Below, in pieces: positions 1 through 12,019 of a DNA stretch of 48,837 nt. The notes under the pieces are model-generated. The model worked only from the letters and a program-made list of their open reading frames with translations, ran no database searches and was not told the origin of the DNA. A program made the position numbers and the translations under genes. This DNA comes from an actinobacterium SCGC AAA027-J17 (GTDB taxonomy: Bacteria > Actinomycetota > Actinomycetes > Nanopelagicales > Nanopelagicaceae), in assembly GCA_000383815.1 (NCBI GenBank), contig KB912812.1, positions 1 through 48,837 on the forward strand, in the 5' to 3' direction. Within the stretch, counting starts at the first letter, position 1; every line of letters starts with the position of its first letter.

Positions 1-271
1 GTTTTTTGGCTCAATCACCTCATTTTTATTCAACCCATTAAATTCAGTCGCAGTTGGCTCATCAGGAATGATCTTTGGTCTTTTTGGTTGCGTACTAATT
101 ATGGGAAAGCGGATGGGGGCAAACTTGAAGGAGGGTGCTGGCTTAATCGCCCTAAACCTTGCTATCCCCTTTTTAATCCCTGGTATTGATTGGAAGGCCC
201 ACCTTGGCGGGCTGATCGGGGGCGCCCTGGCCACCCTGGTGGTTAGACCTAAAAGGCAGCTCTGGGAATAA
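1..271 (+). CDS. Rhomboid family intramembrane serine protease, C-terminal part (5' end outside the window)
   Basis: The frame is open from nt 2 and reads FFGSITSFLFNPLNSVAVGSSGMIFGLFG...DWKAHLGGLIGGALATLVV, with the rhomboid GxSG motif and the catalytic-His AHLGG motif. The N-terminal half is not on this strand upstream. Confidence 0.85.
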   Translation, partial: FFGSITSFLFNPLNSVAVGSSGMIFGLFGCVLIMGKRMGANLKEGAGLIALNLAIPFLIPGIDWKAHLGGLIGGALATLVVRPKRQLWE

Positions 272-301
272 AGATCAGGCTTAAGTAGTTCCTTCTAATG
301 A

Positions 302-354
302 CAACCTTGAGCCGATCTGGCTCAACCTTTTGACTAGATAGCCACTCAAGGTTG
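302..354 (+). promoter_or_regulatory. Nested inverted repeats upstream of dnaK; HAIR-like (HspR) operator candidate
   Basis: CTTGAGC-N7-GCTCAAC (306-326) resembles HAIR CTTGAGT-N7-ACTCAAG, 11/14 with exact spacing. CAACCTTGAG (302-311) is a perfect inverted repeat with CTCAAGGTTG (345-354). Confidence 0.6.
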
Positions 355-426
355 AAAATAGCCCCATGAGGGTGGGTAGCCCCAACCTCTTAAAAAAGGG
401 CACGATCGAAACAGGAGGAAATTTAA

Positions 427-2256
427 ATGGCAAGAGCGGTCGGAATCGATTTAGGAACCACCAATAGCTGCGTTTCAGTATTAGAAGGTGGTGAGCCAGC
501 TGTAATTGCAAATGCAGAGGGTGCAAGAACTACGCCATCCATTGTGGCATTTGCAAAAAATGGTGAGGTTTTAGTTGGTGAGGTTGCAAAGCGTCAGTCT
601 GTAACAAATGTGGAGCGAACTATTCGCTCAGTTAAAAGGCATATGGGAACTAATTGGACCCAAGATGTTGATGGTAAGAAGTACACGCCACAGGAAATTT
701 CTGCTCGTATTTTGATGAAGTTAAAGCGAGATGCTGAAAGTTATTTGGGTGAAACAGTATCGGATGCGGTAATTACTGTGCCGGCATACTTTAATGACGC
801 ACAACGTCAAGCAACCAAAGAGGCTGGAGAGATTGCTGGTCTTAATGTACTTCGTATTGTTAACGAGCCAACAGCTGCTGCGCTTGCCTACGGTTTAGAC
901 AAAGGCGATAAAGAGCAAACTATTTTAGTTTTCGACTTAGGTGGTGGAACATTTGATGTTTCCTTACTTGAAATTGGCGAAGGCGTGGTTGAGGTTAAAG
1001 CTACCAACGGTGATAACAACCTAGGTGGTGATGACTGGGATCAAGCATTAGTTGATCACCTAGTAAAAACCTTTGCAGCTAAAAACGGTATTGATTTAAC
1101 AAAAGATAAGATGGCGATGCAACGTGTTCGCGAAGGTGCTGAGAAGGCAAAGATTGAACTCTCATCCTCTGCGCAAACATCAATTAATCTGCCATACATC
1201 ACAGTTGATGCTGAGAAGAATCCACTCTTCTTAGATGAAACTATTACCAGAGCACAGTTTCAAGGTTTAAGCGCAGATCTACTAGAGCGTTGCAAGAAGC
1301 CATTCCAAGCAGTATTAAAGGATGCTGGAATTCCAATTGCAGATATTGATCATGTAGTTCTAGTTGGTGGATCAACCCGTATGCCAGCTGTTGTTGATCT
1401 AGTTAAATCATTAACTGGTGGCAAAGAGCCAAACAAGGGTGTTAACCCAGATGAGGTTGTCGCTGTTGGCGCAGCCCTTCAAGCTGGTGTGTTAAAGGGT
1501 GAGGTAAAAGATGTTCTTTTGCTTGATGTAACACCACTTTCTCTCGGTATTGAGACCAAGGGTGGGGTTATGACTAAGTTAATTGAGCGAAATACCACTA
1601 TCCCAACCAAGCGAAGTGAGATCTTCTCAACTGCTGATGACAATCAACCTGCGGTGCAGATTCAAGTATTCCAAGGTGAGCGCGAAATGGCTGCTTACAA
1701 CAAAAAACTTGGCATGTTTGAGTTAACTGGTTTACCACCAGCACCAAGAGGTGTGCCACAGATTGAGGTTACATTTGATATCGATGCCAATGGAATTGTC
1801 CATGTATCTGCAAAAGATCTTGGTACTGGCAAAGAGCAGAGAATGACAATCACTGGCGGATCTGCACTATCTAAGGATGAGATTGAGCGAATGATGAAAG
1901 ATGCTGAAGCTCATGCTGATGAAGATAAGCAGCGCCGAGAGGAAGCAGATGTTAGAAACTCTGGTGACTCGCTCGTCTATCAAACCGAGAAGTTCTTAAA
2001 AGATAATGCTGACAAATTCAATGAAGGTGAGAACGCCACTAAAAAAGGTGAACTTGAAACTGCAATTGCAGATTTAAAGAAATCACTTGAGGGCAGCGAC
2101 CTTTCAGCAATAAAGAGTGCAACTGAAAAAGTCTCTGAGATTAGTCAGCAATTAGGGGCTGCGCTGTATGCAGCAAATGCAGCTCAAGCACCAGCTGGCG
2201 ACACACCAGCAGATGATGGCGTGCAGGATGCTGAAGTAGTGGATGAGCAAAAATAA
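427..2256 (+). CDS. dnaK: Chaperone protein DnaK (Hsp70)
   Basis: 609 aa. [53 protein letters not shown]. Good RBS (aggaggaaattta). Confidence 0.99.
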   Translation: MARAVGIDLGTTNSCVSVLEGGEPAVIANAEGARTTPSIVAFAKNGEVLVGEVAKRQSVTNVERTIRSVKRHMGTNWTQDVDGKKYTPQEISARILMKLKRDAESYLGETVSDAVITVPAYFNDAQRQATKEAGEIAGLNVLRIVNEPTAAALAYGLDKGDKEQTILVFDLGGGTFDVSLLEIGEGVVEVKATNGDNNLGGDDWDQALVDHLVKTFAAKNGIDLTKDKMAMQRVREGAEKAKIELSSSAQTSINLPYITVDAEKNPLFLDETITRAQFQGLSADLLERCKKPFQAVLKDAGIPIADIDHVVLVGGSTRMPAVVDLVKSLTGGKEPNKGVNPDEVVAVGAALQAGVLKGEVKDVLLLDVTPLSLGIETKGGVMTKLIERNTTIPTKRSEIFSTADDNQPAVQIQVFQGEREMAAYNKKLGMFELTGLPPAPRGVPQIEVTFDIDANGIVHVSAKDLGTGKEQRMTITGGSALSKDEIERMMKDAEAHADEDKQRREEADVRNSGDSLVYQTEKFLKDNADKFNEGENATKKGELETAIADLKKSLEGSDLSAIKSATEKVSEISQQLGAALYAANAAQAPAGDTPADDGVQDAEVVDEQK

Positions 2257-2759
2257 TGAGTGAAGAAAATCTAGCTGCGTCAGAGAAAGAACTCTCTGAC
2301 GCAGTTGATCAAGCATTAAGCGAGACAACAGTTGTAGTTGATGAGGTTGCAACCTTGACCGCTGATCTTCAACGTTTGCAAGCTGAGTATGCAAATTATC
2401 GAAAACGAGTAGATCGCGATCGAGTTTCAACAACTGAGTTTGCATTTGCTGCTGTGCTAATGGAGTTTTTACCAGTTCTAGATGATCTAGATCGAGCAGC
2501 AGAGCATGGTGAGTTAACTGGTGGATTTAAAGCAGTAGCTGATCGAATCAATGCAACTGTTGAAAAATTAGGGCTTACTAAGTTTGCCGATGCGCCAGTT
2601 GCATTTAATCCAGAGATTCATGAGGCGCTAACCCATGAGAGCTCAGCAGAGGTTACCCAACCAACTGCATCAAAGATTTTGCAACCTGGGTATAAATACA
2701 AAGAGCGAGTAATTAGACCTGCCAGAGTTGCAGTTACCGATCCGCAAACTACCCCTTAA
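2256..2759 (+). CDS. grpE: Nucleotide exchange factor GrpE
   Basis: 167 aa. Overlaps the dnaK stop; LQAEYANYRKRVDRDR and the C-terminal beta-domain pattern are recognisable. Confidence 0.95.
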   Translation: MSEENLAASEKELSDAVDQALSETTVVVDEVATLTADLQRLQAEYANYRKRVDRDRVSTTEFAFAAVLMEFLPVLDDLDRAAEHGELTGGFKAVADRINATVEKLGLTKFADAPVAFNPEIHEALTHESSAEVTQPTASKILQPGYKYKERVIRPARVAVTDPQTTP

Positions 2760-2774
2760 CGACAATATCTTCTT

Positions 2775-3689
2775 ATGGCAGCTAAAGATCTTTATGAGAA
2801 GGATTACTATCAAATCCTAGGTGTTTCAAAAGGTGCTGATGGTGCTGCCATAAAAAAACAGTATCGAAAATTAGCTAGAGAACTACACCCAGATAAAACA
2901 AAGGGTGATAAAAAATTAGAGGACCGATTTAAAGCTGTCTCTGAGGCTTATGACATATTAAGTGATGATAAAAAACGCCGTGAGTATGACGAGGTTCGAG
3001 AAGCGGTTAAATCTGGCAGGGTGCCACCTGGTTTTAATGGCGGCGGACAAGGTTTTAACGGAGGAGACTTTTCAGATTTATTTGGGCCAGGCGGGGATAT
3101 ATTTTCAACATTATTTGGAGGAGCGCGTCAGCGCCATGGCGCTGATTTACAAACCGAAGCATCAATTGGATTTAAAGAATCAATTTATGGCACTGAATTA
3201 AATTTGCGACTCTCACCAAATGGCTCTACTCCAACAAATATCACAACCAGAGTGCCAGCTGGTATTAAAGATGGCGCAAAGATAAAAATTAAAGGCCGCG
3301 GCGCTCCAGGGGCAGCAGGACCTGGAGATCTTTATGTATTAGTGCATGTAACACCACATCCAATATTTTCTAGGAAGGATGAGAATATTCACTTAACTTT
3401 GCCAATTACATTTAGTGAAGCAACACTGGGCGCCGATATCTCTGTGCCAACTTTAGATGGGAATGAAGTAACAGTTCGTATTCCAGCTGGGACACCAAGT
3501 GGGCGAACTCTCCGAGTTAAAGGCCGCGGCGTTAAAAAAGGTTCAAGCGCTGGAGATCTAATGATTACCCTAGATGTAGCTATTCCACAGCGTGTAGATG
3601 GCGCAGCTAAAAAAGCAAGAATATATATTTGTTTCTGCCTAGATAATTTTCAACAGTTAAACCAAGTGAGAAGAGAGCTAACATATTAA
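2775..3689 (+). CDS. dnaJ: DnaJ-type chaperone without Zn finger, C-terminally truncated and fused to antisense rhomboid sequence
   Basis: J-domain with HPD (ARELHPDKTKGDKK), G/F region, DnaJ C-terminal domains. No CxxCxGxG repeats. From about residue 280 (GAAKKA|RIYICFCLDN...) the reading frame lies on the reverse strand of a rhomboid gene. Confidence 0.9.
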   Translation: MAAKDLYEKDYYQILGVSKGADGAAIKKQYRKLARELHPDKTKGDKKLEDRFKAVSEAYDILSDDKKRREYDEVREAVKSGRVPPGFNGGGQGFNGGDFSDLFGPGGDIFSTLFGGARQRHGADLQTEASIGFKESIYGTELNLRLSPNGSTPTNITTRVPAGIKDGAKIKIKGRGAPGAAGPGDLYVLVHVTPHPIFSRKDENIHLTLPITFSEATLGADISVPTLDGNEVTVRIPAGTPSGRTLRVKGRGVKKGSSAGDLMITLDVAIPQRVDGAAKKARIYICFCLDNFQQLNQVRRELTY

Positions 3690-3867
3690 AAAGTAGGTGT
3701 AACCAGCCGCCATGGACTAGTGCCACGGTAAATAGGCGATACCACTGACCATTTTCAATTGCTACCCCATAAAGGGCAAACTCATACTCTAAATTTGGCC
3801 AGATTAAGGTAAGAACAAAACAGCCAGAGATAAAAAATATTAAATCTCTGGTTAAAGATTTTGGCAT
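3607..3867 (-). pseudogene. Rhomboid family intramembrane protease, N-terminal part, truncated at a rearrangement junction
   Basis: MPKSLTRDLIFF...GQWYRLFTVALVHGGWLHLLFNMLALFSLGLTVENYLGRNKY is a typical rhomboid N-terminal half. It ends abruptly where it meets dnaJ and immediately follows ppiA, the usual actinobacterial position. Confidence 0.85.
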
Positions 3868-4377
3868 TTACTTGAATGATACTGAATTAATCTTTACCGC
3901 TTGTACCGGCTTATCATTTGCCCCAGTTTTTACAGTTGCAATTGCATCTACTACTTTTTGGCTAGCCACATCCTTTACCTCGCCAAATATTGAGTGTTTG
4001 CGGTTTAACCACGCAGTTGCTGCTACGGTGATAAAAAATTGTGAGCCATTGGTATTTGGTCCAGCATTAGCCATTGCTAGTAGGTATGGCTTATCAAAAC
4101 TTAACTCGCCATGAAACTCATCGGCGAAGTTATATCCAGGCCCGCCCATGCCACTGCCTAATGGATCGCCACCTTGAATCATAAAGTTTGGAATCACGCG
4201 GTGAAAGATAGTTCCGTCATAAAGATTTGTCTTAACCTTCTCGCCAATATTTGGATCAACCCACTCTTTTGCTCCAGTTGCAAGATCAACAAAATTTGCC
4301 ACAGTTTTTGGGGCGTGGTTTGGAAATAGTTCAATCACAATATCGCCCATACTGGTGTGAAGAGTTGCTTGATTCAT
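3868..4377 (-). CDS. ppiA: Cyclophilin-type peptidyl-prolyl cis-trans isomerase
   Basis: 169 aa. TIFHRVIPNFMIQGGDPLGSGMGGPGYNFADEF, LAMANAGPNTNGSQFFIT. Confidence 0.97.
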   Translation of the reverse strand: MNQATLHTSMGDIVIELFPNHAPKTVANFVDLATGAKEWVDPNIGEKVKTNLYDGTIFHRVIPNFMIQGGDPLGSGMGGPGYNFADEFHGELSFDKPYLLAMANAGPNTNGSQFFITVAATAWLNRKHSIFGEVKDVASQKVVDAIATVKTGANDKPVQAVKINSVSFK

Positions 4378-4419
4378 TTATCTTTTCTCACTCTCTTTTT
4401 CTTATTGTCTGTAACAACA

Positions 4420-4446
4420 ATTTATATTTAAAATTTAAATATAAAT
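4420..4446. repeat. Perfect AT-only palindrome (13-bp arms, 1-nt centre)
   Basis: ATTTATATTTAAA-A-TTTAAATATAAAT between the tRNA-Ala 3' end and ppiA. Confidence 0.85.
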
Positions 4447-4451
4447 AATTG

Positions 4452-4524
4452 TGGAGACCAGGGGAATCGAACCCCTAACCCCCGCCTTGCAAAGGCGGTG
4501 CTCTACCAATTGAGCTAGGTCCCC
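4452..4524 (-). tRNA. tRNA-Ala (anticodon TGC)
   Basis: Reverse complement GGGGACCTAGCTCAATTGGTAGAGCACCGCCTTTGCAAGGCGGGGGTTAGGGGTTCGATTCCCCTGGTCTCCA; cloverleaf with GGTTCGAT T-loop and TGC anticodon. Confidence 0.97.
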
Positions 4525-4539
4525 GCATTGTGTGCAGGG

Positions 4540-4614
4540 TGGGCCTATGTGGACTTGAACCACAGACCTCTTCCTTATCAGGGAAGCGCTCTAACCAGGC
4601 TGAGCTATAGGCCC
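4540..4614 (-). tRNA. tRNA-Ile (anticodon GAT)
   Basis: Reverse complement GGGCCTATAGCTCAGCCTGGTTAGAGCGCTTCCCTGATAAGGAAGAGGTCTGTGGTTCAAGTCCACATAGGCCCA; anticodon GAT. Confidence 0.97.
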
Positions 4615-4699
4615 ATATTGCTGGTGAAGGCTACCTGAGGAAGTACTGCTAAACCAAAAGTACTTTCTTTACTACCTCACTTCTGTTGTATTTATACGC

Positions 4700-7183
4700 T
4701 TAATCAAGATCATCAACTAAACGAGTAACAGATACTACTGAGATTCCAGCATCGAGGTTAACCAATCGCACGCCCAAGGTATCTCGGCCAGTCTCTCGGA
4801 TCTGCGTCAGTGGTGTTCGCATAACTGTGCCAGCTGAGGAGATTGCCAAAATTTCATCACTTTCTTGAACAATCATCGCTCCAACTAGTACGCCGCGTGA
4901 ATCCTCATCAATCTTTGCTGCTTTAACGCCAATGCCGCCCCTACCTTGGCTTCGATACTCCTCAAGCTTTGTTCGCTTGGCATATCCGCCATCAGTTGCA
5001 GTAAATACATAATTTTTGTTATCACTACTAATTGCAGCCATTGCTAACAGGTTGTCACCTTTTCTAAACTTCATACCAATCACACCAGTTGCACCTCTGC
5101 CCATTGGGCGAAGAGTTTCATCATTTGCTGAAAACCTAAGTGACATTCCCATCTTTGAAACTAGCAACAACTCCTCTTTTTCACTTACTAAGGTAGCTGA
5201 GACCACCTCATCATTTGCTTTTAATGAAACGGCGATTAAGCCACCACTTCTTGGTGAGTCATACTCAGGTAGTGGTGTCTTTTTAACTATGCCAGCTTTG
5301 GTGGCAATTACTAAATAAGGTTGTGTTTGATAATCTGAGATTGCAATAACCTGTGCGATGGTTTCATCTGGTTTAAATGCAAGCAGGTTTGCAACATGTT
5401 GACCCCTGGCATCACGTCCGGCATCTGGTAGCTCGTGAACCTTTGCGCGATATACCCGGCCTTTGTTGGTAAAAAATAACAACCAGTTATGAGTACTTGC
5501 AGTAAAGAAATGTTCAACCACATCATCTGTTTTTAATGCAGCTCCTTTAACACCCTTACCGCCACGTTTTTGGGCACGGTATGCATCTGCCTTTGTTCGC
5601 TTTGAATAGCCACCTTTTGTAATTGTTACCACTACATCCTGATCTGGAATTAAATCCTCAACTGATAGATCAGTATCTCCAGCAATAATCTGAGTACGCC
5701 TCTCATTGCCATATTTAGCGCCGACCTCAGTTAGCTCATTTTTGATTATTAACCGCTGTTTTTCAGGGCTTTCTAAAATCACTTTAAGCTCTTTAATATC
5801 CTTCATTAACTCATCGTTTTCATCAATAATTTTTTGGCGCTCAAGTGCTGCAATTCTTCGAAGTTGCATATCCAAGATTGCATTTGCTTGTAATTCATCT
5901 ACCTCAAGTAATTTCATTAAACCAGTACGTGCCTCCTCTGGCGTCTTGCTTGCTCTAATCAATGCAATTACTGCGTCCAGTGCATCTAATGCCTTTAAGT
6001 AACCTTTTAATATGTGAGCACGTTTTTCTCGCTCAACTAACCGGTACTTGCTGCGACGAACAATTACCTCAACCTGATGTTCTATGTAATATCGGATGAA
6101 CTCATCAAGACGTAAGGTTCTTGGCACACCATCTACTAGTGCCAACATATTTGCGCCAAATGAGTCTTGAAGTTGAGTGTGCTTATAAAGATTATTTAGT
6201 ACCACCTTTGCTACCGCATCATTTCGCAGCACAATTACTAAGCGCTGACCAAGCCGCTCATTTCCTTCATCCCTTACATCGGCAATTCCCTTAATTCGGC
6301 CATCTTTTACTAGCTCAGCAATTTTTAGCGCCAAGTTATCTGGGTTTACTTGATAAGGAAGTTCAGTAACAACTAAGCAGGTTCTCTTATTGATCTCCTC
6401 CACCTCAACAACTGCTCGCATAATTACAGAGCCGCGGCCAGTTTTATAGGCATCCTCAATCCCGCTTCGGCCAACAATTAAAGCCTTGGTTGGAAAATCT
6501 GGGCCTTTAACAATTGTCATTAACTTGGCAAGTAATTTCTCTGATTCCATCTCTGGGTTTTCTAATGCATAACAGGTTGCCTCGATTACCTCACTTAAAT
6601 TATGTGGTGGGATATTGGTTGCCATACCAACTGCGATTCCAGCTGAACCATTTACTAAAAGGTTTGGAAAGCGTGATGGTAAAACTGTTGGTTCTTGAGA
6701 TCTGCCGTCGTAATTTGGAATGAAATCAACGGTGTCTTCATCAATATCTCGCATCATCTCCATGGCTAGTGGGGCAAGGCGAGCCTCTGTGTAACGCATC
6801 GCTGCTGCTGGGTCATTGCCGGGTGAGCCAAAGTTTCCATTGCCATCAATTAATGGGTAACGAAGTGACCAAAACTGAGCTAGACGAACTACTGCGTCAT
6901 AAATAGCGGTATCACCATGTGGGTGGTAATTACCCATTACATCTCCAACAATTCGAGATGATTTGTAATAACCCTTATCTGGTCGGTAACCCGCGTCATA
7001 CATTGCGTATAAAACTCTGCGGTGTACTGGTTTTAAACCATCTCTAATATCAGGAAGTGCTCTGCCAACAATCACGCTCATTGCGTAATCTAGGTATGAC
7101 CTAGCCATCTCAACTTGAAGATCTACCGACTCTTGTCGATCCCTACCATGTTCACCTTGGTGGTCTATAAATGTTTTATCCAT
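4700..7183 (-). CDS. gyrA: DNA gyrase subunit A
   Basis: 827 aa. [53 protein letters not shown] (QRDR), GQRGGKGV-type GyrA box ([11 protein letters not shown]). Confidence 0.99.
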   Translation of the reverse strand: MDKTFIDHQGEHGRDRQESVDLQVEMARSYLDYAMSVIVGRALPDIRDGLKPVHRRVLYAMYDAGYRPDKGYYKSSRIVGDVMGNYHPHGDTAIYDAVVRLAQFWSLRYPLIDGNGNFGSPGNDPAAAMRYTEARLAPLAMEMMRDIDEDTVDFIPNYDGRSQEPTVLPSRFPNLLVNGSAGIAVGMATNIPPHNLSEVIEATCYALENPEMESEKLLAKLMTIVKGPDFPTKALIVGRSGIEDAYKTGRGSVIMRAVVEVEEINKRTCLVVTELPYQVNPDNLALKIAELVKDGRIKGIADVRDEGNERLGQRLVIVLRNDAVAKVVLNNLYKHTQLQDSFGANMLALVDGVPRTLRLDEFIRYYIEHQVEVIVRRSKYRLVEREKRAHILKGYLKALDALDAVIALIRASKTPEEARTGLMKLLEVDELQANAILDMQLRRIAALERQKIIDENDELMKDIKELKVILESPEKQRLIIKNELTEVGAKYGNERRTQIIAGDTDLSVEDLIPDQDVVVTITKGGYSKRTKADAYRAQKRGGKGVKGAALKTDDVVEHFFTASTHNWLLFFTNKGRVYRAKVHELPDAGRDARGQHVANLLAFKPDETIAQVIAISDYQTQPYLVIATKAGIVKKTPLPEYDSPRSGGLIAVSLKANDEVVSATLVSEKEELLLVSKMGMSLRFSANDETLRPMGRGATGVIGMKFRKGDNLLAMAAISSDNKNYVFTATDGGYAKRTKLEEYRSQGRGGIGVKAAKIDEDSRGVLVGAMIVQESDEILAISSAGTVMRTPLTQIRETGRDTLGVRLVNLDAGISVVSVTRLVDDLD

Positions 7184-7185
7184 TA

Positions 7186-9180
<1,995 letters not shown>

Positions 9181-9330
9181 TTAAAACCCCCAAAATCTCT
9201 ATAAATTGAATCTGGCCGTTTTTTGACCGGCGCACCCCATAATCTTATCGGCTAGTGGTGATTTGAAATACCCAAATCAGGGTTTTAGGGGATAAATGCG
9301 CCCCTTTTATAGAAGTTTTGTGGGTAGATA

Positions 9331-9786
9331 CTAGCCGTAGGTGTCTCTTGGCCCTCTTGCCCCTCGAATTGATCGGATGCCACGCTTCCATGACGGCGCA
9401 TGTGGACCAATCACATTTAGCTGCTCAACTAACGCACCAGGTGCTGAACTTGAAACTGTTTTTAATAAATCATCTTGCATTAATCGCATCTGTGTTGCCC
9501 AAGCTGAAGATGAAGATTGAATTGTTAATCTGCCATCTACTAAAGAGATTGGTGTGGTGTGTTGAGCGATCTCTGCGCCAACAATATCTATCCAATTACT
9601 AAATAAGTTTCCTTCGGCAACACCCTGCCCCCAATTTCTACCTGCGATCACTTCAGATAAAACCGATTGTAAAGATTGTGGGTCGGTTAATTTCACCTGT
9701 TCAACCGCGCCTTGATTGCCACCTCTTAATTTTCTAAAACCAGATCTATAGAATTTATACAGCTCCTTAGCGATATCTCGTTTCAT
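9331..9786 (-). CDS. DUF721/DciA family protein
   Basis: 151 aa. Located between recF and gyrB as in other actinobacteria; WNWIDIVG-like core (NWIDIVGAEIAQHTTPISLVDGRLTIQSSSSAWATQMR). Confidence 0.85.
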   Translation of the reverse strand: MKRDIAKELYKFYRSGFRKLRGGNQGAVEQVKLTDPQSLQSVLSEVIAGRNWGQGVAEGNLFSNWIDIVGAEIAQHTTPISLVDGRLTIQSSSSAWATQMRLMQDDLLKTVSSSAPGALVEQLNVIGPHAPSWKRGIRSIRGARGPRDTYG

Positions 9787-10871
9787 AATTTACTCACCAT
9801 TCCAGCTCTAACTAAATACTTTGTGCCAGTAATTGATTTTGGTAGATCATTTTCAACCGCTACAGTAATTATTGTTTGATCAGCACTTTTTGCAATCTCA
9901 GCCAATCTCTCTCTGCGCTCCTCATCTAGTTCCGAAAAAACATCATCTAAAATTAAAATTGGGGACAAACCATCTAATTTTAAAAGGTTATATGTAGCAA
10001 GTTTTAACGAAAGCGCTATTGACCAGGACTCGCCATGGCTTGCATACCCTTTAACTGCATGATCTCCCAGTATTAAAAGTAGATCATCTCTATGTGGTCC
10101 AGTTAAGGTAAGGCCGCGGTCTAGCTCAGTTCCGCGGTTATTAACCAATCTCTCCATAATTTTTTCGCTGTTCTCACCTTGATTAAGTGTTGGGTTTTCA
10201 ATGCTTGATTTATACACAATCTCTGCTGGTTTGGTATCTGATATATCTTTATAAACTTGATTAAATATTGGCTTTAACTCATCTAACGCCAACATTCTTA
10301 AGGTTATTAACTCACCGCCCAACTCTGCAACCTGTTTATCCCATGGGTTTAGCGCATCTGCTGATGCTCTAGTTTTTAGTAGTGAATTTCTTTGCTTAAC
10401 CGCTCGCTCGTAATCTGAGATTACCCCAGCAATTCGGGGAGATCTTAGGGTTAAAAGTTGATCAATAAATCTTCGCCGCTCACTTGGGTCTCCCCGAACA
10501 ATATCTAAATCCTCTGGTGAAAAATAAATAGTTTGTACAATTCCAAAGATCTCTTTTTGGCTACGGACCTGATTTTGATTTACTTTGGCGCGGTTTGCTT
10601 TATCGCCGTTGATTTCTAGTTCTACTAAAATTTCTCGCTCTGGATATTCAACTTTTGCCCGGATATACGCACTTTGATTTCCTAGTTTAATTAGTGGGGT
10701 GTTGCCACTTGCCCTGTGTGAGCTTAAAAAGGTTAGATATAAAACAGCTTCGGCGATATTTGTCTTTCCTTCACCATTTTTACCAACAAAGATCGATACG
10801 CCAGGATCGAGTGATAGATCTAAGGTTGTATAGGAGCGGTAATTATTAAGGTTTAGGTTGGTGATTAACAC
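9783..10871 (-). CDS. recF: DNA replication and repair protein RecF
   Basis: 362 aa. VGKNGEGKTNIAEAVLYL Walker A, LTGPHRDDLLL, ILILDDVFSELDEERR. Confidence 0.98.
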   Translation of the reverse strand: MLITNLNLNNYRSYTTLDLSLDPGVSIFVGKNGEGKTNIAEAVLYLTFLSSHRASGNTPLIKLGNQSAYIRAKVEYPEREILVELEINGDKANRAKVNQNQVRSQKEIFGIVQTIYFSPEDLDIVRGDPSERRRFIDQLLTLRSPRIAGVISDYERAVKQRNSLLKTRASADALNPWDKQVAELGGELITLRMLALDELKPIFNQVYKDISDTKPAEIVYKSSIENPTLNQGENSEKIMERLVNNRGTELDRGLTLTGPHRDDLLLILGDHAVKGYASHGESWSIALSLKLATYNLLKLDGLSPILILDDVFSELDEERRERLAEIAKSADQTIITVAVENDLPKSITGTKYLVRAGMVSKL

Positions 10872-10891
10872 TTAATTTAATTTTTTGATAA

Positions 10892-12019
10892 TTATGATGA
10901 GTAACGCATTGGCATTAACAAATACTTATAATTTGTAATTGGCGCACTTGTTGCTTCATTTTGACCAGTTAAAACAGCAGGTTTATTGGCACCGGTAAAT
11001 GTAATGTGAACAAAAGCAGTGTTTATGGCATTAAGTCCATCTGTTAAAAATGTTGGGTTGAAGGCGATGTTTATGTCCTCACCCTTGTAATTAATATCTA
11101 ACTTCTCACTTGCTTGTGCTTCATCTCCTGTGCCTGCCTCTAGTTGCAGGGTGTTATTTGAAAAGTTAAGCCGTAGTGGCACGGTTTTATCGGTAACTAG
11201 CGCAACTCGTCTTACTGAATCTAAAAATGGTGCAACCTCAATTACTGCGTCGGCGGTTGATTCACTTGGTAGTAGGTGTCTAAATGGTGGGAATGAGCCA
11301 TCTAAAACTCTAGAGGTCATTGTTTTACCCTCGGATATAAAACCAACTAATTTTTCATTTGTGTTACTTGGGGCAAGTGCGATTGTTACCTGGGATGAAC
11401 CAATTAAAGATTTTGCAGCATCAGCTAATGTGCGAGCGCGCAGCAATGATGTGGTTTCGATATTTGCATCTTGGGCGCTCCAGGTTAACTCTCTAACCGC
11501 TAGCCGGTATCGATCAGTTGCTGCTAATGTGATTTGGTTTTTATTTATCTCAACAAAAACACCGGTTAATGTTGGTAGTGAATCATCTTTGCCCGCTGCA
11601 ATTGCCACCTGATTTACCGCGGTTGCAAATAGATCTGAATTTAAACTTCCTGAAGCGCTCGGTAGCTCTGGCAGGGTTGGATACTCAACTAGTGGCAGGG
11701 TAGGGAGTGTGAACTTGGCACTTCCGGCGCTTACTAAAACCCGGCTGCCTTCTAAATTAAATGTGATTGGTTTAGCAGGAAGAGATCTAGAGATCTCAGC
11801 TAGTAATCTTCCTGGCACTAAAACTTTTCCTTTTTGAGAAACATCAGCTTTAAACTTTGCTTTTGCAGCAGTTTCTAAATCTGAGCCAGATAAAGTTATT
11901 TCATCGCCCGCGTCAATTACGATTCCAAGGAGTGCGGTAGTGATAGGTCTATTTGAGATTGACTTTGAAACCCAGTTGACCGCATCAACTAATGCATCTC
12001 GTTCAACTACAAACTTCAT
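10892..12019 (-). CDS. dnaN: DNA polymerase III beta sliding clamp
   Basis: 375 aa. MKFVVERDALVDAVNWVSKSISNRPITTALLGI...YKYLLMPMR C-terminus. Confidence 0.98.
   Translation of the reverse strand: MKFVVERDALVDAVNWVSKSISNRPITTALLGIVIDAGDEITLSGSDLETAAKAKFKADVSQKGKVLVPGRLLAEISRSLPAKPITFNLEGSRVLVSAGSAKFTLPTLPLVEYPTLPELPSASGSLNSDLFATAVNQVAIAAGKDDSLPTLTGVFVEINKNQITLAATDRYRLAVRELTWSAQDANIETTSLLRARTLADAAKSLIGSSQVTIALAPSNTNEKLVGFISEGKTMTSRVLDGSFPPFRHLLPSESTADAVIEVAPFLDSVRRVALVTDKTVPLRLNFSNNTLQLEAGTGDEAQASEKLDINYKGEDINIAFNPTFLTDGLNAINTAFVHITFTGANKPAVLTGQNEATSAPITNYKYLLMPMRYSS

Noticed and set aside
281-526. 81-aa - strand ORF over the dnaK leader and 5' end
   Set aside because: Antisense to the clear dnaK start and its inverted-repeat region; no recognisable domain.
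2962-3201. Out-of-frame ORF inside dnaJ and unexpected DnaJ C-terminal tail, possibly a frameshift
   Set aside because: The tail is not DnaJ in any frame; it is the reverse strand of a recognisable rhomboid coding sequence, so a rearrangement junction explains it better than an indel.
5016-6723. Several + strand ORFs (5016, 5706, 6514) over gyrA
   Set aside because: All antisense to gyrA, without RBS context or recognisable domains.
11130-11612. 160-aa + strand ORF antisense to dnaN
   Set aside because: Shadow ORF of a well-supported gene; no motif.
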